From Nymphaea colorata (taxonomy: Eukaryota > Streptophyta > Magnoliopsida > Nymphaeales > Nymphaeaceae): a stretch of 64,000 nucleotides of DNA. Both the position numbers and the translations under genes were made by a program. Each line of letters starts with the position of its first letter. Positions within the stretch are counted from its first letter, which is position 1. Under the pieces are notes generated by a model that had not been told where the DNA came from, did not search any database, and saw only the letters and a program-made list of their open reading frames with translations. The DNA is taken from assembly GCF_008831285.2 (NCBI RefSeq), contig NC_045145.1, positions 9,734,802 to 9,798,801 on the forward strand, in the 5' to 3' direction. Shown in pieces: positions 45,885 through 56,976 of this stretch.

Positions 45885-46115
45885 ATTCGAAATTCGAATT
45901 CAAGATTTGAATTCAAGAGAGAAAACTTTTAAGAGTCAAAATTCGAAATTCAAATTCACGATTTGAATTCAAGATGGAAGAGTTTTAGAGCCAAAATTCA
46001 AAATTCGAATTTAGGATTTGAATTCAAGAGGGAAGAATTTTAGAGCTAAAATTTGAAATTTGAATTCAAGATTTGAATCCAAGAGGAAGTAGTTTTGGAG
46101 CTAAAATTTAAAATT
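45885..46115. repeat. About 53-bp tandem array near the LTR end
   Basis: Four to five units built on CAAAATTCGAAATTCGAATT and CAAGATTTGAATTCAAGAG followed by GGAAGA-TTTTAGAG. The same array lies in the partner LTR at about 51,505-51,760 with different mutations. Internally palindromic words (AATTCGAATT) are frequent. Confidence 0.88.
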
Positions 46116-46355
46116 TGAATTCGGCTTTGGAATTTGAGTTTAGAATTCTTGATTTGGATCTAAATTTAGATTTTGAATATAAACTTGGATTTTAAATTTA
46201 TTTTAAAAATAATAGACCCAAAATTTTAATAGCCCCCTTTTTTGAAAAATTTGGGGTGATTACAGATGCTCCTCTTTGTTAATAAGCCGATGTTAGCCGT
46301 GCTTAGTGACAAAGATAAGCGCCACAAATTTTTCAAACAAAACATGTTGGGGGAG

Positions 46356-46690
46356 ATGTTTCAGGCTTAACCCCTTGCCTGAATGGGTTGTTTGACCCCT
46401 TGCCTGCGTAGGTTTGCCGATATGAAATTCAGGTTTACCCCCCTGAATAGGTTGCCTTGACATGCATCGCAAGTTTATATCCTTACCTGTGTGGGTGGCA
46501 TTTGCTTGCAGTGCAGGTTTAACCCCTTACCTGCGTGGGTTGCTTTGGCTTGCAGTGCAGGTTTAACCCCTTACCTGCGGGGTTGCTTTGGCTTTCATTG
46601 CAGGTTTAACCCCTTGCCTGCATGGGTTGCTCTTTTGCTCATAATTTCAGGTTTTACCCATTGCCTGAATGGGTTGCTCGAAAACAAATG
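46356..46690. repeat. CAGG...CCTG minisatellite in the LARD-like interior
   Basis: Units of about 45-50 bp based on GCAGGTTTAACCCCTTACCT followed by GCGTGGGTTGCTTTGGCTT are repeated about six times. Each unit holds an inverted CAGG/CCTG pair and could form a small hairpin. A related array occurs at about 62,285-62,460 in the third family copy. In minus orientation this is just 5' of the polypurine tract, where Tat/Ogre elements often carry tandem repeats. Confidence 0.88.
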
Positions 46691-46699
46691 GCAATGCCG

Positions 46700-49458
46700 G
46701 GAAAGAACCCTCCTCCCCTCGAATGCCTTTGTTGAAACGGGGGATAAGACCCCATTGCTCCAACATTGGTTGTGACAAGAAGTCTTCTTATCACTCCGAG
46801 TGACTTTTGGTGAAATTTTGTTTTCACCCAAGGCTGGATTTTGAATTTGTTAAAATTCTCCAAACTAATGTTTGGGTTGAGCTTGCTTCAAAAAAGCTCC
46901 TAGCCAAACGGCCAAGTTATGCTCGCTCCATAAAATTCCCTTGTCTAGCGACATGGTTGAGCTAGCTTTAGAAAGTTCTGAGCCTAACGGCCGGATTGCG
47001 CTTGATCAAATCTTTAGCTTAATAGCTGAATTGATTTGATTGGGATATGATCTCTTTTCTATGGACAATGATGATTGTTTATGAAAAATATTTGTCGCAA
47101 AAACATTTTGAAAATGTCTCGAAATAATAAAAATGCCCCAGTATTAGGAATTTACCATGATTGATAAATGAGAGAATGCTAGGTAGAAGATTGAGACTGA
47201 GGCGAAGAAAGTAATGGAAATTGCCTCAATCAAATAAGGTATGAGCAAAATTATATAAAGGAAATTGATATAGCTTCCACTAACAGAAAAATGAGGGTGC
47301 AAGGTAATGACATATATATGAACTTTGGTATGCAAGAATTTATGTTTTGTCTCTGAGGTAAAGAAATTGAGACAAAGCTTGTAGGAGAAAAATTTGTTAT
47401 AAGAATATGATAGGTAGATGGTAATTGTCATGGCGAGATATCTAGTTGATAATGTAGCAAAACAGAGAATCTTAGTTTTGCAATGATTAAATCTCGAGTA
47501 GAGTATGAATATATGAGGTTTGACTCAGGAAGATATACATTGAACTAGGGTGAATGAATGAGTAAAAAATTAGATGTCCAACAATTGAAAATATAATATA
47601 TCGGAGCATTAGCAATCTTGGAATAAATGATGACCAATAAAATCATAGAAGTAGTAAAATGGAAAGAAATACATTCCATATGTATTAAAGTTAAAAAATT
47701 ATTGGGCTAAATGTAAGTGAGAAAACAAGGAATGTATGGCCCGAGTCAAGCACGTGTTGATCTCAGATTGAGCTTGAGGCAGAGAAAATAATGGAAATTG
47801 GCTCAAATGTATAAAAAAATTGATATGTAAGGGTGAAAGGTAATATCACGTGTCTACACTTGGATATGAAAGAATTTTGACACGTAATTGGGACAAAGCT
47901 AGTATGAAAAGAATTTGTTGTAGAAATATGTTTGGTAAATAGTGATTTTCATAGCAAGATAGGAAGTTGATAATATGGGAAAATAGAGAGAATTATGAGC
48001 AATTTATCACTTGTGAAGAGAATCTTAACTTTGAAACGATTAAACCTCCAATAGAGTATAATTAATACATGATGTTTGATTCATATGGATCCAATAAATA
48101 GAAACCACGTGTCTGACGATTGAAGATGGAGTATAATTGAGTAAAATAAATATTGATATTTAATTTGGAATAAATGATAGCTCAATGAAATAAGGAGAAA
48201 GATATGCGTGTTGAGACCAAAATAATTATGTATGACTTGAGTCAAATAAAGTTAGTAATTGAACTAATAGATGAGTCACATACTTGATAATAGGAGATTA
48301 AACAAATAAGGGATTGACAAAATATAGATTTTGAAGCAATTCTAAAAAAAGATTTGCCAAGGAATAATTGACGATCCAATGAAATTGTGGAAGAAGTAAA
48401 ATATGAGGAAAGATATCCCATGTATTGAAGCTTGGAAAAATGTTTGGCTAAAATGATGGCAAAAGACTGCCTGACTTAAGTCCAGTAAAGATTGGTAATT
48501 GAGCCAATAACTGGCCATCATGTTTAAGAATATGAGGTTGGACCAATGAAGAAATGAGTGATTGAAAATGTAGATCTTGAAATGATTCTTGAAAAATGGA
48601 TGACAATATTTGAAAAATCAATGTCATGTAGATAATAGGGTCCAAACATGATTTCATAGCGTGATCATGTTGAAGATTATATAGAAATGATTGAAAAAGA
48701 CATTGATTTAAATAAGGAAAGGAGATGCAAGATTATTAAATTGATCAAAGATTGCATGAAGACACACATGTATTCATCATATAATGATAAACATCTAGTA
48801 TTTTTGAAAGTTACCTTTATCATGCATATATTTGAAAATGAGCTTAGGACCATAATTGAATTTGGTTTGATCAAATTGTTCCATATAAGATATGCCAATA
48901 TACCTTAGCCAAAAGGCTTAGTACGAGCATAGAATTCTCCATTAGGCAACTAAGGGTAAGGTTTATCCACTTCTTCTTGATCACTCGTCGATATACCATA
49001 AATTACCACTCATGGTACTAACGAGTGGGCTTTCCCACCCAAGGTGTGGTCTAGTTGTAAGACTTAGTCTTGTGCTACCGCCTAAGACCAAGTCCGGCAA
49101 CATGATGACCGAGACAAATAGGTATTGAAATTTTGAAATATGAGAAATCATGAAAAATCAATTATCTCTAATGCAATGTTGCCTAAGATAGTGATTAAAA
49201 TAAATAGAAGTGCAAACATTGTTTTCAAACCAGTCCTAAATTGATGAGGGTTGTATTTGACCCTAGATCTAGGTGAACATGAATGATCCTCCTCAATTAG
49301 TCTTATATGCAAGAGAGCAAGCACAATCAACAAGCAATGAAATGAAATGCCGATGTGGTCAATGCCAAAGTTGGGGACATGCTTTATCATCGGCAACATA
49401 TGAGATGTTCAAGTTTTTGAAAAATGCATCAATTATAATCATAGCCAAACGATGACGG
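46700..49458. other. Non-coding interior of the LARD-like element
   Basis: No gag, protease, integrase or RT signature on either strand. Diverged duplicated segments are visible: GAGGCGAAGAAAGTAATGGA AATTGCCTCAA near 47,190 and GAGGCAGAGAAAATAATGGA AATTGGCTCAA near 47,772; also GATTAAATCTCGAGTAGAGT near 47,485 and GATTAAACCTCCAATAGAGT near 48,040. An ancient duplication of about 560-580 bp is implied. Confidence 0.7.
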
Positions 49459-49476
49459 GTTCCATCACGGTCGCCA
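49459..49476 (-). promoter_or_regulatory. Primer binding site of the LARD-like element
   Basis: Minus-strand TGGCGACCGTGATGGAAC, two bases inside the 5' LTR. It starts with the TGG expected from a tRNA CCA end. The TGGCGAC start is common in Tat and Athila Gypsy elements; the exact tRNA is not checked. Confidence 0.65.
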
Positions 49477-49478
49477 TC

Positions 49479-51890
49479 TGTTTGCATCCAAAAATTTTCA
49501 TTAGTTTTGGAGTGTTCCAGAAAAATGAGGTTTAGTTTTGAAATAGGAAAGAAAGAGACTCACCCGTCGGTACGAGGATCGACCGTTCCCGGCACCTTTA
49601 CTAGGAGTAATCAACCCAAGGGCTATGTTTATCATTGATGCATTTCATTTTGACTTAAACATCTTTTTTATTCTATATGCGGTGTTGAAAAATATTGAAA
49701 GTTTGATGTTTCAAACTTTTGAAAAGACTCTTGAAGAGTTGCTTGAGAATGTGGAGTGTTTGAGGAAAGCTAGAATTAGTAAATATCATTTGAAAAACTT
49801 GAGAAATCATTTTAAAATCATTTTAGTGTTCTCTTAAGACCTTAAGTAGGCTTGAGATTTTGCTCTAATTCGGTTACCACCTAGTTAGAGTTCCATCTCA
49901 TGTTGCTTAAGTTCTTTTAGAGATGTGATTGTGCTCATTTGTGATATTGAGTGGAAGTGAAAACGAATGGATGCATTGATCCTATATGATTGAAAGAGAA
50001 TGAAGCATTCCTACCACAACATTCATCTAAGGCATTCCTACCATAACATGCATCTAAGTTTTTTGTTTTTGTAAATATCATATATATGAAGGAAAAGTTT
50101 TTGAAAATGGATTGAGGTTGTAGACCTATCAAGCATGAATCCAATATTTGGTCATTACTTGGTTTGTAGTCTTAATGAAGTCGGTAAAAAATTAAAATCT
50201 TAAATGGTAAGATATTGAAAGAACGGAAAAGATGAAAGACTACCTTTCAAGAGAGATATAGAAAATGAAAGAGAGAAAAAGATCTTGAAAATCATAAAAT
50301 CATATGTTTTTAAAGGAAGAGAGATACGTATTCATACACATATTTATATATACATATGTATATATATATATATATACGTATATGAAATCTTGTAAAAATG
50401 AGGTTTAAAACAAATAGAGAAGAGAAGATCGTTTTAGAAAGAGAGAGATTTAAAATGGAATACATGTACATATATTCATATATACATATACGAGAGTTTG
50501 TAAAAGTATGATAAATCATCAAGAAAGAATAATAAAGAAAGATATTCATGTGCACACATACGTATATAACATGTATATACGCATATGTCTTCATGAGTAT
50601 TAAAATCAAGAAATGAATTGAAAATAGCCGACTTCAATTTTTGATATAGGCCAGAGGGGAACTTAGGCTCATGCAAGAACCTAAGTTAAGTCTCCAAGGC
50701 CGCATTAGAGGGGTTTTTTTTGAAAATATTTTGGAAAATATGATTTATATAAAAATATTATGTTATGATTTTGTTGGTTGCAAGAGAATATGTTTCTTCC
50801 ACCATTGGGTATGGAAGAAAAACTAGCAACACATCGAGGCACTCTTTAGGGTTTTTAATAGGGTGATTAAAAGGAAACTAGCGTAAAATGACATGCAAAT
50901 GCATATTAACATGTACATATTTCGTGAAAGTTTTCCTCGGGTTGGACAAGTCTCAACCTCAAAAATCACAAGAAGAAATCCCAACCCCAAACACTCACTC
51001 TCATCGTGCATTTGGTCATATAAATGAAATATTAGAATATCATGCATGAGCATCATTTCAAGCATATTTTTGGAGATAAATGAAGATATGGATTTTGTTC
51101 CGTCTTGTTCATACTCCCGGTGCACTCAAGAGTAGCTCTTGATTCAGGATCATTTGAGCAAGAGGGAAAAGGAGGAAATAAAAATAGAGGTTTACATACC
51201 TCGGATATGAATGATATTGGAAATTCCATGGAGAGAAGAGAAAATGAAAATAGAAATAGAGGAAGATTAAATACCTCGAATGTGATTGATATTAGAAATG
51301 ATCCCTCTTTTGAATGATCTTGGACTTACCTTGAATGAAGCTCCTAAGATGTTGAAGATGAAGAGAAATGGAATGAAAAAGAGGGAGAGAGAAAGAACTC
51401 AAGAGAAACCCTAAGTCTTCAAGTGAGAATACTCTAAAATTTATCTCAACGCTAACTCTTGCCCAAGAGGGGGGAAGTATGGGGTATTTATAGAGGATTT
51501 TGGAGCCAAAATTCGAAATTCGAATTCAAGATTTGAATTCAAGAGAGAAAACTTTTAACATCCAAAATTCGAAATTAAAATTCAAGATTTGAATTCAAGA
51601 GGGAAGAGTTTTAGAGCCAAAATTCAAAATTTGAATTTAGGATTTGAATTCAAGATGGAAGAATTTTAGAGCTAAAATTTGAAATTTGAATTCAAGATTT
51701 GAATCCGAGAGGAAGTAGTTTTGGAGCCAAAATTCAAAATTTGAATTCGGCTTTTGAATTTGAGTTTGGAATTCTCGATTTGGATCTAAACTCAGATTTT
51801 GAATCTAAACTTGGATTTTAAATTTATTTTAAAAATAATAGACCCAAAATTTTAATAGCCCCCTTTTTTGAAAAATTTGGGGTGATTACA
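49479..51890 (-). repeat. LARD-like element, 5' LTR (minus orientation)
   Basis: 2,412 bp. The minus-strand TATA-like CCTCTATAAATACCCC at about 51,480-51,497 precedes a CT-rich leader-like stretch and a GTAAGTCC donor-like site near 51,325, which reads like a promoter and spliced leader. It carries AT and GA simple repeats near 50,350-50,385 that are absent from the other LTR. Confidence 0.92.
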
Positions 51891-51895
51891 GATAC

Positions 51896-53467
51896 ACATA
51901 AAAAGGGCACAACCCACTGTCATGTTCGTCTATCAAATATTCAAGAAAAGAATGACTGATTTTGAAGATTGGGTATGTCAATACAAGTTGATGGCACATT
52001 TACTTGCTAGAAAGTGGGAGATGTCACTGCATATAAGTTGAGATTTCCAAAGTATATTGCTTTTAGTTTTTTATCACATGTTGACCTCATTTCTTATTCA
52101 TCCCTGCTTGTCTTGTATTTAACATGATTTTTTTTTTGCAGATTTATTATAATTACTATATCAGAGATAACTTGGCTAGCAGGCTCTTAAAAAAACCAAA
52201 TAGATTGAGAAGCTACCAAATAGATTGAGAAGTTTGTTGGTGATTTACTCTCCACAATTAGTTTAATGGCATAACTTTCACTTAGAAGTTGACTCTGTTA
52301 TGAAAAATAGTGAAGCTTACAAGTCAAATAGAACATGAAGGAGCAGGTGCAACATCACATTTGCTATCTCCCCATTGATTCCACTCCTTGTATTCATCAA
52401 TGTTACGGAGCCAAAAAATATTTCGTTGCATCTTACTACATAAACATGGAACTTCTAACAGGCAGAAAAGCTCATGTGCAAAAAGAAAAGCTCAGTCAGA
52501 TTTGGAGGTGCACAGGGATGGTGTACAAGTTGAATTCGCCGTATTTTGAATTCAAATGTCCCATTGAATGATTTCTAGTTCCTTGCCTTTTGACTAGAAG
52601 CAAATAATAGACATGCAAAGCTTAACAAGCACAAAACACAGAAAAAAATAGATGACAGAAAGTGCCTGGTATAGAATCCTAATGATAAAAAGGAAGATAC
52701 TTTGTACTTGTCAAGTATATCTTCCCTACTCTCAAACAAGATGAGAGAAATACCAACGTCTGGTATATGTGCTGGAATTTAAAATACATGTGTACAACAA
52801 CAAAAAGCCATAGATAGCCATGACAGTAACATCTAGTTGAGCGTAAAAGCGAAAGGAAATAAACAAAGTTGTAATAAGCAATGGTGAAGATAGCTAAAGA
52901 AAAGAAAGTAAATAGTGATACAACAAATGCAATTACAGGATTAAATATATACCCAACTGAAGAACGTCATTGAGTCTTTTGTGCTTTGCACCAAGCTGCA
53001 TGCTTCGATAGCATGACTTAGTCAAATAACAGCCACCTGCAACTACTTTCATTGCTCTTCTAAACTAAGATATAGATTGAGACCCCACAATGGAGCGTAA
53101 GCCATAGGGAGTGATGGAATTACTTTTGGTTTAGCTAGAGGTGGTGCACGTTCATGTGACTACTCAGTGGAAATGGGAGGTTCATGTTCAGTGTCAGCAG
53201 CATGGTGATCTTCATGTTTAGTTGTGTCTCCAACACGTCAGCATTATGCATTTGCGTGACTAGGGATAGCATCATGGAAGTTGACTACTACACATTTTCT
53301 CCTTGCTCTTTACATTTAAGAAAGAAATTTTTATATTTTAATGAGGAATTTGATGTAGATGATGGCCCTGTTTTTCCAAAAAGAAAATATTTTTCAACAA
53401 ACATACAATACTTGAAATATATATTCTACCTATGGTGACATGTAGGCACTGGTATCCTTTATGTGAG
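51896..53467. other. Intervening DNA, no supported gene
   Basis: About 1.57 kb of AT-rich DNA between two LARD-family copies. Open frames of 70-84 codons (52,335-52,571; 53,184-53,438) have no recognisable similarity. A short duplication, AATAGATTGAGAAG, lies near 52,200-52,230. Confidence 0.6.
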
Positions 53468-54340
53468 TGTTCGCATCCCCAAAAATTTTTGGTTTTTAGA
53501 GTGCTTTAGAAAAATGAGTTTTTATTTTGAAAATGAGAGAGAAAGGGACTCGCCCGTCAGTACGAGGATCAACCGTTACCGACGCTTTTATTGAGGGTAA
53601 TTAATCTAAGGGATATGTTTATCCTTAATGCATTTAATTTTGGTTTAAACATCTTTTTCATTCTATATGCGGTGTAGTGTTTGAGAAAATATTGAAGATT
53701 CGATGTTTCAAATTTTCGAGAAAGTTTTGAAGAATCTTTTGAGAGGGTAAAACATTTTGATTTAAGAAATTTTGAATTGAGAAGTCTATAAATATTTAAA
53801 AAACTTGAGAGATTATTTTTTAAGACACTCTAGTATTCTCTGAAAACTTTAAGTAGCTTTGAAATTTTGCTCTTATTCGATTACAACCTTGTTAGAGCTT
53901 CATCTTATTTTGCTTAAGTTCTTTGGAGAAGTGCTTGTGATCATAAGTAATATTAAGTGAGTGTGAATGCATGAATGCATTGATACTATATGATTAGAAG
54001 AGAATAATTCATTCCTATCATAACATTCATCTAAAAGCATTCCTACCACAACATACACCTAAGATTTTTGTTTTTATAATTATCATAAATATTTTTATAA
54101 AAAAAGAAAAGTTTTTGCAAATGGATTGAGGTTATAGACCATCAAACATGATTTTAATATTTAGTCATTACTTGAATTTCGGTCTTGATGAAGTCGACAA
54201 ATAAAATGATATTGAGAGAAAAATGTCCAAAAGAATGAAAAAGAAAAGATCCTCCCAAAGAAAGAAAGAGAGAGAGAAAGTGATTTCAAAGATCACTAAA
54301 TGAAAGATTTTAAAAGAGGAGGAAATATGTAGCTTTATGT

Positions 54341-54342
<2 letters not shown>

Positions 54343-54386
<44 letters not shown>
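54343..54386. repeat. (TA)n microsatellite in the third LTR
   Basis: A TA run of about 43 bp, with a second of about 24 bp near 54,548-54,572. Confidence 0.95.
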
Positions 54387-54387
<1 letters not shown>

Positions 54388-55439
54388 GTAAAAACTTTTG
54401 AAAATGAAGTCTTAATTTAAATAGAGAGGAAAAATAAGTTTTTAAAAGAAAGAGAGAAAGAAAGTGAGAAAGATAGAAAAAGATGTACATATATACATAT
54501 ATGAAAGTTTATAAAAAAAATATTGATTTGAAGAAAAATAGAGAAATATATATATATATATATATATATATAAGAAATTTATAGGGAAAAATATTTGACT
54601 TGAAAAGTGAATTAAAATAAAATGTAGAAACATAAAGAGAGAATGATAAAGAACATCATCATGTGCACATATAAATATATAACATGTATATACATATGTG
54701 TCTTCATGAGATTAAACATCAAGAAATAAATTAACACATCCGACTTCAAGTTTTATGTAGTCCTGAGAGGAGCTTGGGCTCATACAAGAGCCTAAGCTAA
54801 GTCTTCAAAACCTCATTAGAAAGGGTTCTTGTTTTCGAAAAACTTTTGAAAAGCATGATTTTAAATAATTAACATAAAACACTATAATTTTGTTTATTAT
54901 AAGAGAGTATATTTTTTTCACCATTGGGTATGAAAAAAAATCAAACCACATAATAAGACACTCATTAGAGTTTCTAATTAGATTATTAAAAGGAAAACTA
55001 AATGCAAGAATAACATGAGAATGCATATTAACATGTACAAATTCGTGATAGTTTTTTTGGGTTGGACAAATCCCAACCTCAAAATTTAACATAAGAATAA
55101 AAAGAAGAATCTCAAACCACACCCACATTCTCACCATGCATCACATATAAAAAGAAAAAATTAATCAACTGTGCATGAACAATACATCAAAACAAATCTA
55201 CATTCAACAAAAGAAAGATCATGTTTCAATCATAGAATGAACTGTCATCTCATTTTCTCATGTTTCTCATGCACTCAAGAATAACTTCTTGTCTTCAAAA
55301 AAGAAGATTTGAGAGCTATCTCATATGGCTATGGGAAGATGAAGAAGAGAAAAAATAAGAAAAAAAAATGAAACGAGATATTGGTCACATACCTCTAATG
55401 AGAATGATTTAGAAGAGAAATTTGTATTCAGAAGATCTT

Positions 55440-56549
55440 AGAGTAGTCACCAATTACTAAAGATATTGCCGAAAATGCAGCGCCTCTCATCCGTTGGTCT
55501 ACCTGAGACGCGGAGGAGAGACAGCAACAGGGTCGGGCAAAGCAGGGGGCGTTGTTGCAGCCGAGACAACAAGTTCTACGTTTTGAGCTTGCTGGAAGAT
55601 AGAGGCAGATTCACAGCCCTACAGAATTCTGCTCCCAGCTCGAACTTGCTCGTTCTATAGGTTGTTGGAATCACGAGGAAGCGAGGAAGACAGAGAGCCC
55701 ACTCTTACAATTACCCACTAAAGGAATCCGAAGTTATGGCCCTGTGAACAGTAGTATGTTTTGTTGTAACAAGGACATCAACACAGGAATAGGGGAACAG
55801 GTGGCCGGAAAACTGGTGATTCCGGCCGACTCTGATCACCTCTCCTGTCAAGCTTGAGCTCCTTGGAATGGTCACACGCCGGTGGTTCTACCTGAGGATT
55901 TTCACAGTGAACGACCAGTAAAACAGCGGTGATGGTTTGAACAGGTTTATCAGGGTATTCTGTTTCAAAACAGAGGAATGTCGCATAGGGTCAAGTGGCT
56001 GGAAAACTCACCACTCTGGCCGACTCTGGTGGAGCTCTGGTCTGTTGGATCCGCAACACGCCCAAGGTCACGCCTGCGCAATATCTCGGCGAATGATCGC
56101 CGGTACAGACAGCGCCGTACATAGGACCAACCGTTGTTTCCTCCTTTGTGCGAGCGAGCAGGGGAAGGATACTGCAGGGATCAAGCCGACGGCAGGAGAT
56201 CTATCGATTTTGGCATACGGGAGCCACGGCACCAGCTGTGCTTGGGCTCATCGGAACTATAGGAGACCGGGGAGCCAGTCTAAGCACTTGAAGGGCGAGG
56301 AATCGCCAGAGTAAAGAACGGTGGAAGGATAAACGGATCTGTCGGAAAGACACTTTGCTTGGAAACAGGGAGCTGATACAAGCTGAAGTGCAGAGGCGAT
56401 TATCGTGCTCAAATCGACTAGGGATTGCTGTAAATTTTAGAAGACGATCGAAAGGTACCCTAGTTCTTCGTCGATGAAGGTTTAAATAGAAGAGGCGAGA
56501 CTTGCTCGCATGTTGCCCATCATTGGAGAGGGACAAGGTGCCGCTTGAC
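55440..56549. other. GC-rich segment of unclear origin inside the third LTR
   Basis: The base composition rises sharply. Plus-strand open frames of 64-125 codons (55,466-55,660; 55,937-56,314) resemble nothing I know. TGTTGGAATCACGAGGAAGC at about 55,662 looks like the outer edge of a Copia LTR in minus orientation, but no matching partner end or primer site was found. It may be another nested insertion, older than Copia-3. Confidence 0.4.
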
Positions 56550-56554
56550 AGAAT

Positions 56555-56915
56555 TGTTGGAGATAAAAGAGGAAAGATAGAATCGTTGACAGCAGGAAAT
56601 CAGTCAGCAACTATTATGGAGAAGCTAAGGATAGAAGATCGTATAAGTGCAACAGAAAAATCTGTGATAAAATCAGATAAAGATCTACATCTTCCTGTAA
56701 CAGATTTCCAGCACAAATTGAGGAGATTAAAGATAGAAGATAAATCTCCTATTTTTGTAAATGGATAAATATGGTGATTAATATATATATTCACACGATC
56801 TCTCTCAACATATTCATTGAGAAAGAGATCTGAGTGAGTCGTGGATGTAGGCTGACATTATAGCCGAACCACGTACCTGTCCTGTTTTTTGTTCTGTTTT
56901 CCTGATACTCTTTCA
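56555..56915 (+). repeat. Copia-3 5' LTR
   Basis: 361 bp, TGTTGGAGATAAAAGAGG...ATACTCTTTCA. It differs from the 3' LTR by T versus G near 56,612 and A versus T near 56,638. A TTAATATATATATTC stretch near 56,777 is the best TATA-like site. Confidence 0.97.
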
Positions 56916-56927
56916 TGGTATCAGAGC
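56916..56927 (+). promoter_or_regulatory. Copia-3 primer binding site
   Basis: TGGTATCAGAGC, complementary to the 3' end of initiator Met tRNA, immediately after the 5' LTR. Confidence 0.95.
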
Positions 56928-56976
56928 CAGGTTGCTAAGCAAGAAGAAAGGGCTCTATTCTCTGTTACATCTTGAG

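Larger units (their letters stand above)
44070..46264 (-). repeat. LARD-like element, 3' LTR (minus orientation)
   Basis: 2,195 bp. Compared with 49479-51890 it lacks about 290 bp around 44,950-44,960. It has an extra 26 bp near 45,510 and about 30 bp near 45,385. A 53-bp tandem array lies at 45,885-46,110. CCTCTATAAATACCCC on the minus strand (about 45,853-45,868) is a strong TATA-like sequence. Confidence 0.92.
44070..51890 (-). mobile_element. Complete non-coding long-LTR element (LARD-like, Tat-type signals)
   Basis: A 7,821-bp element with perfect 5-bp target duplication GATAC (44065-44069 and 51891-51895). LTRs are 44070-46264 (2,195 bp) and 49479-51890 (2,412 bp), both TGTTTGCATCC...GGTGATTACA on the plus strand. 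On the minus strand the sequence next to the higher LTR reads GA then TGGCGACCGTGATGGAAC, a TGG-initial primer site resembling the TGGCGAC sites of Tat/Athila Gypsy elements. At the other end AAAGAGGAGCATC could be a polypurine tract. Hence minus orientation. The 3.2-kb interior has no gag or pol, so mobility would depend on proteins supplied in trans. Confidence 0.88.

Noticed and set aside
46491-46775. A 94-codon frame with repeated LTPYLRG/FNPLPAWVAL-type peptides
   Set aside because: It is a translation of the CAGG...CCTG minisatellite.
44070-51890. Plus-strand orientation for the long-LTR element
   Set aside because: No TGG-initial primer site follows the left LTR (it continues GATGCTCCTC). 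The minus strand has both a TGGCGAC site and a purine tract in the expected places.
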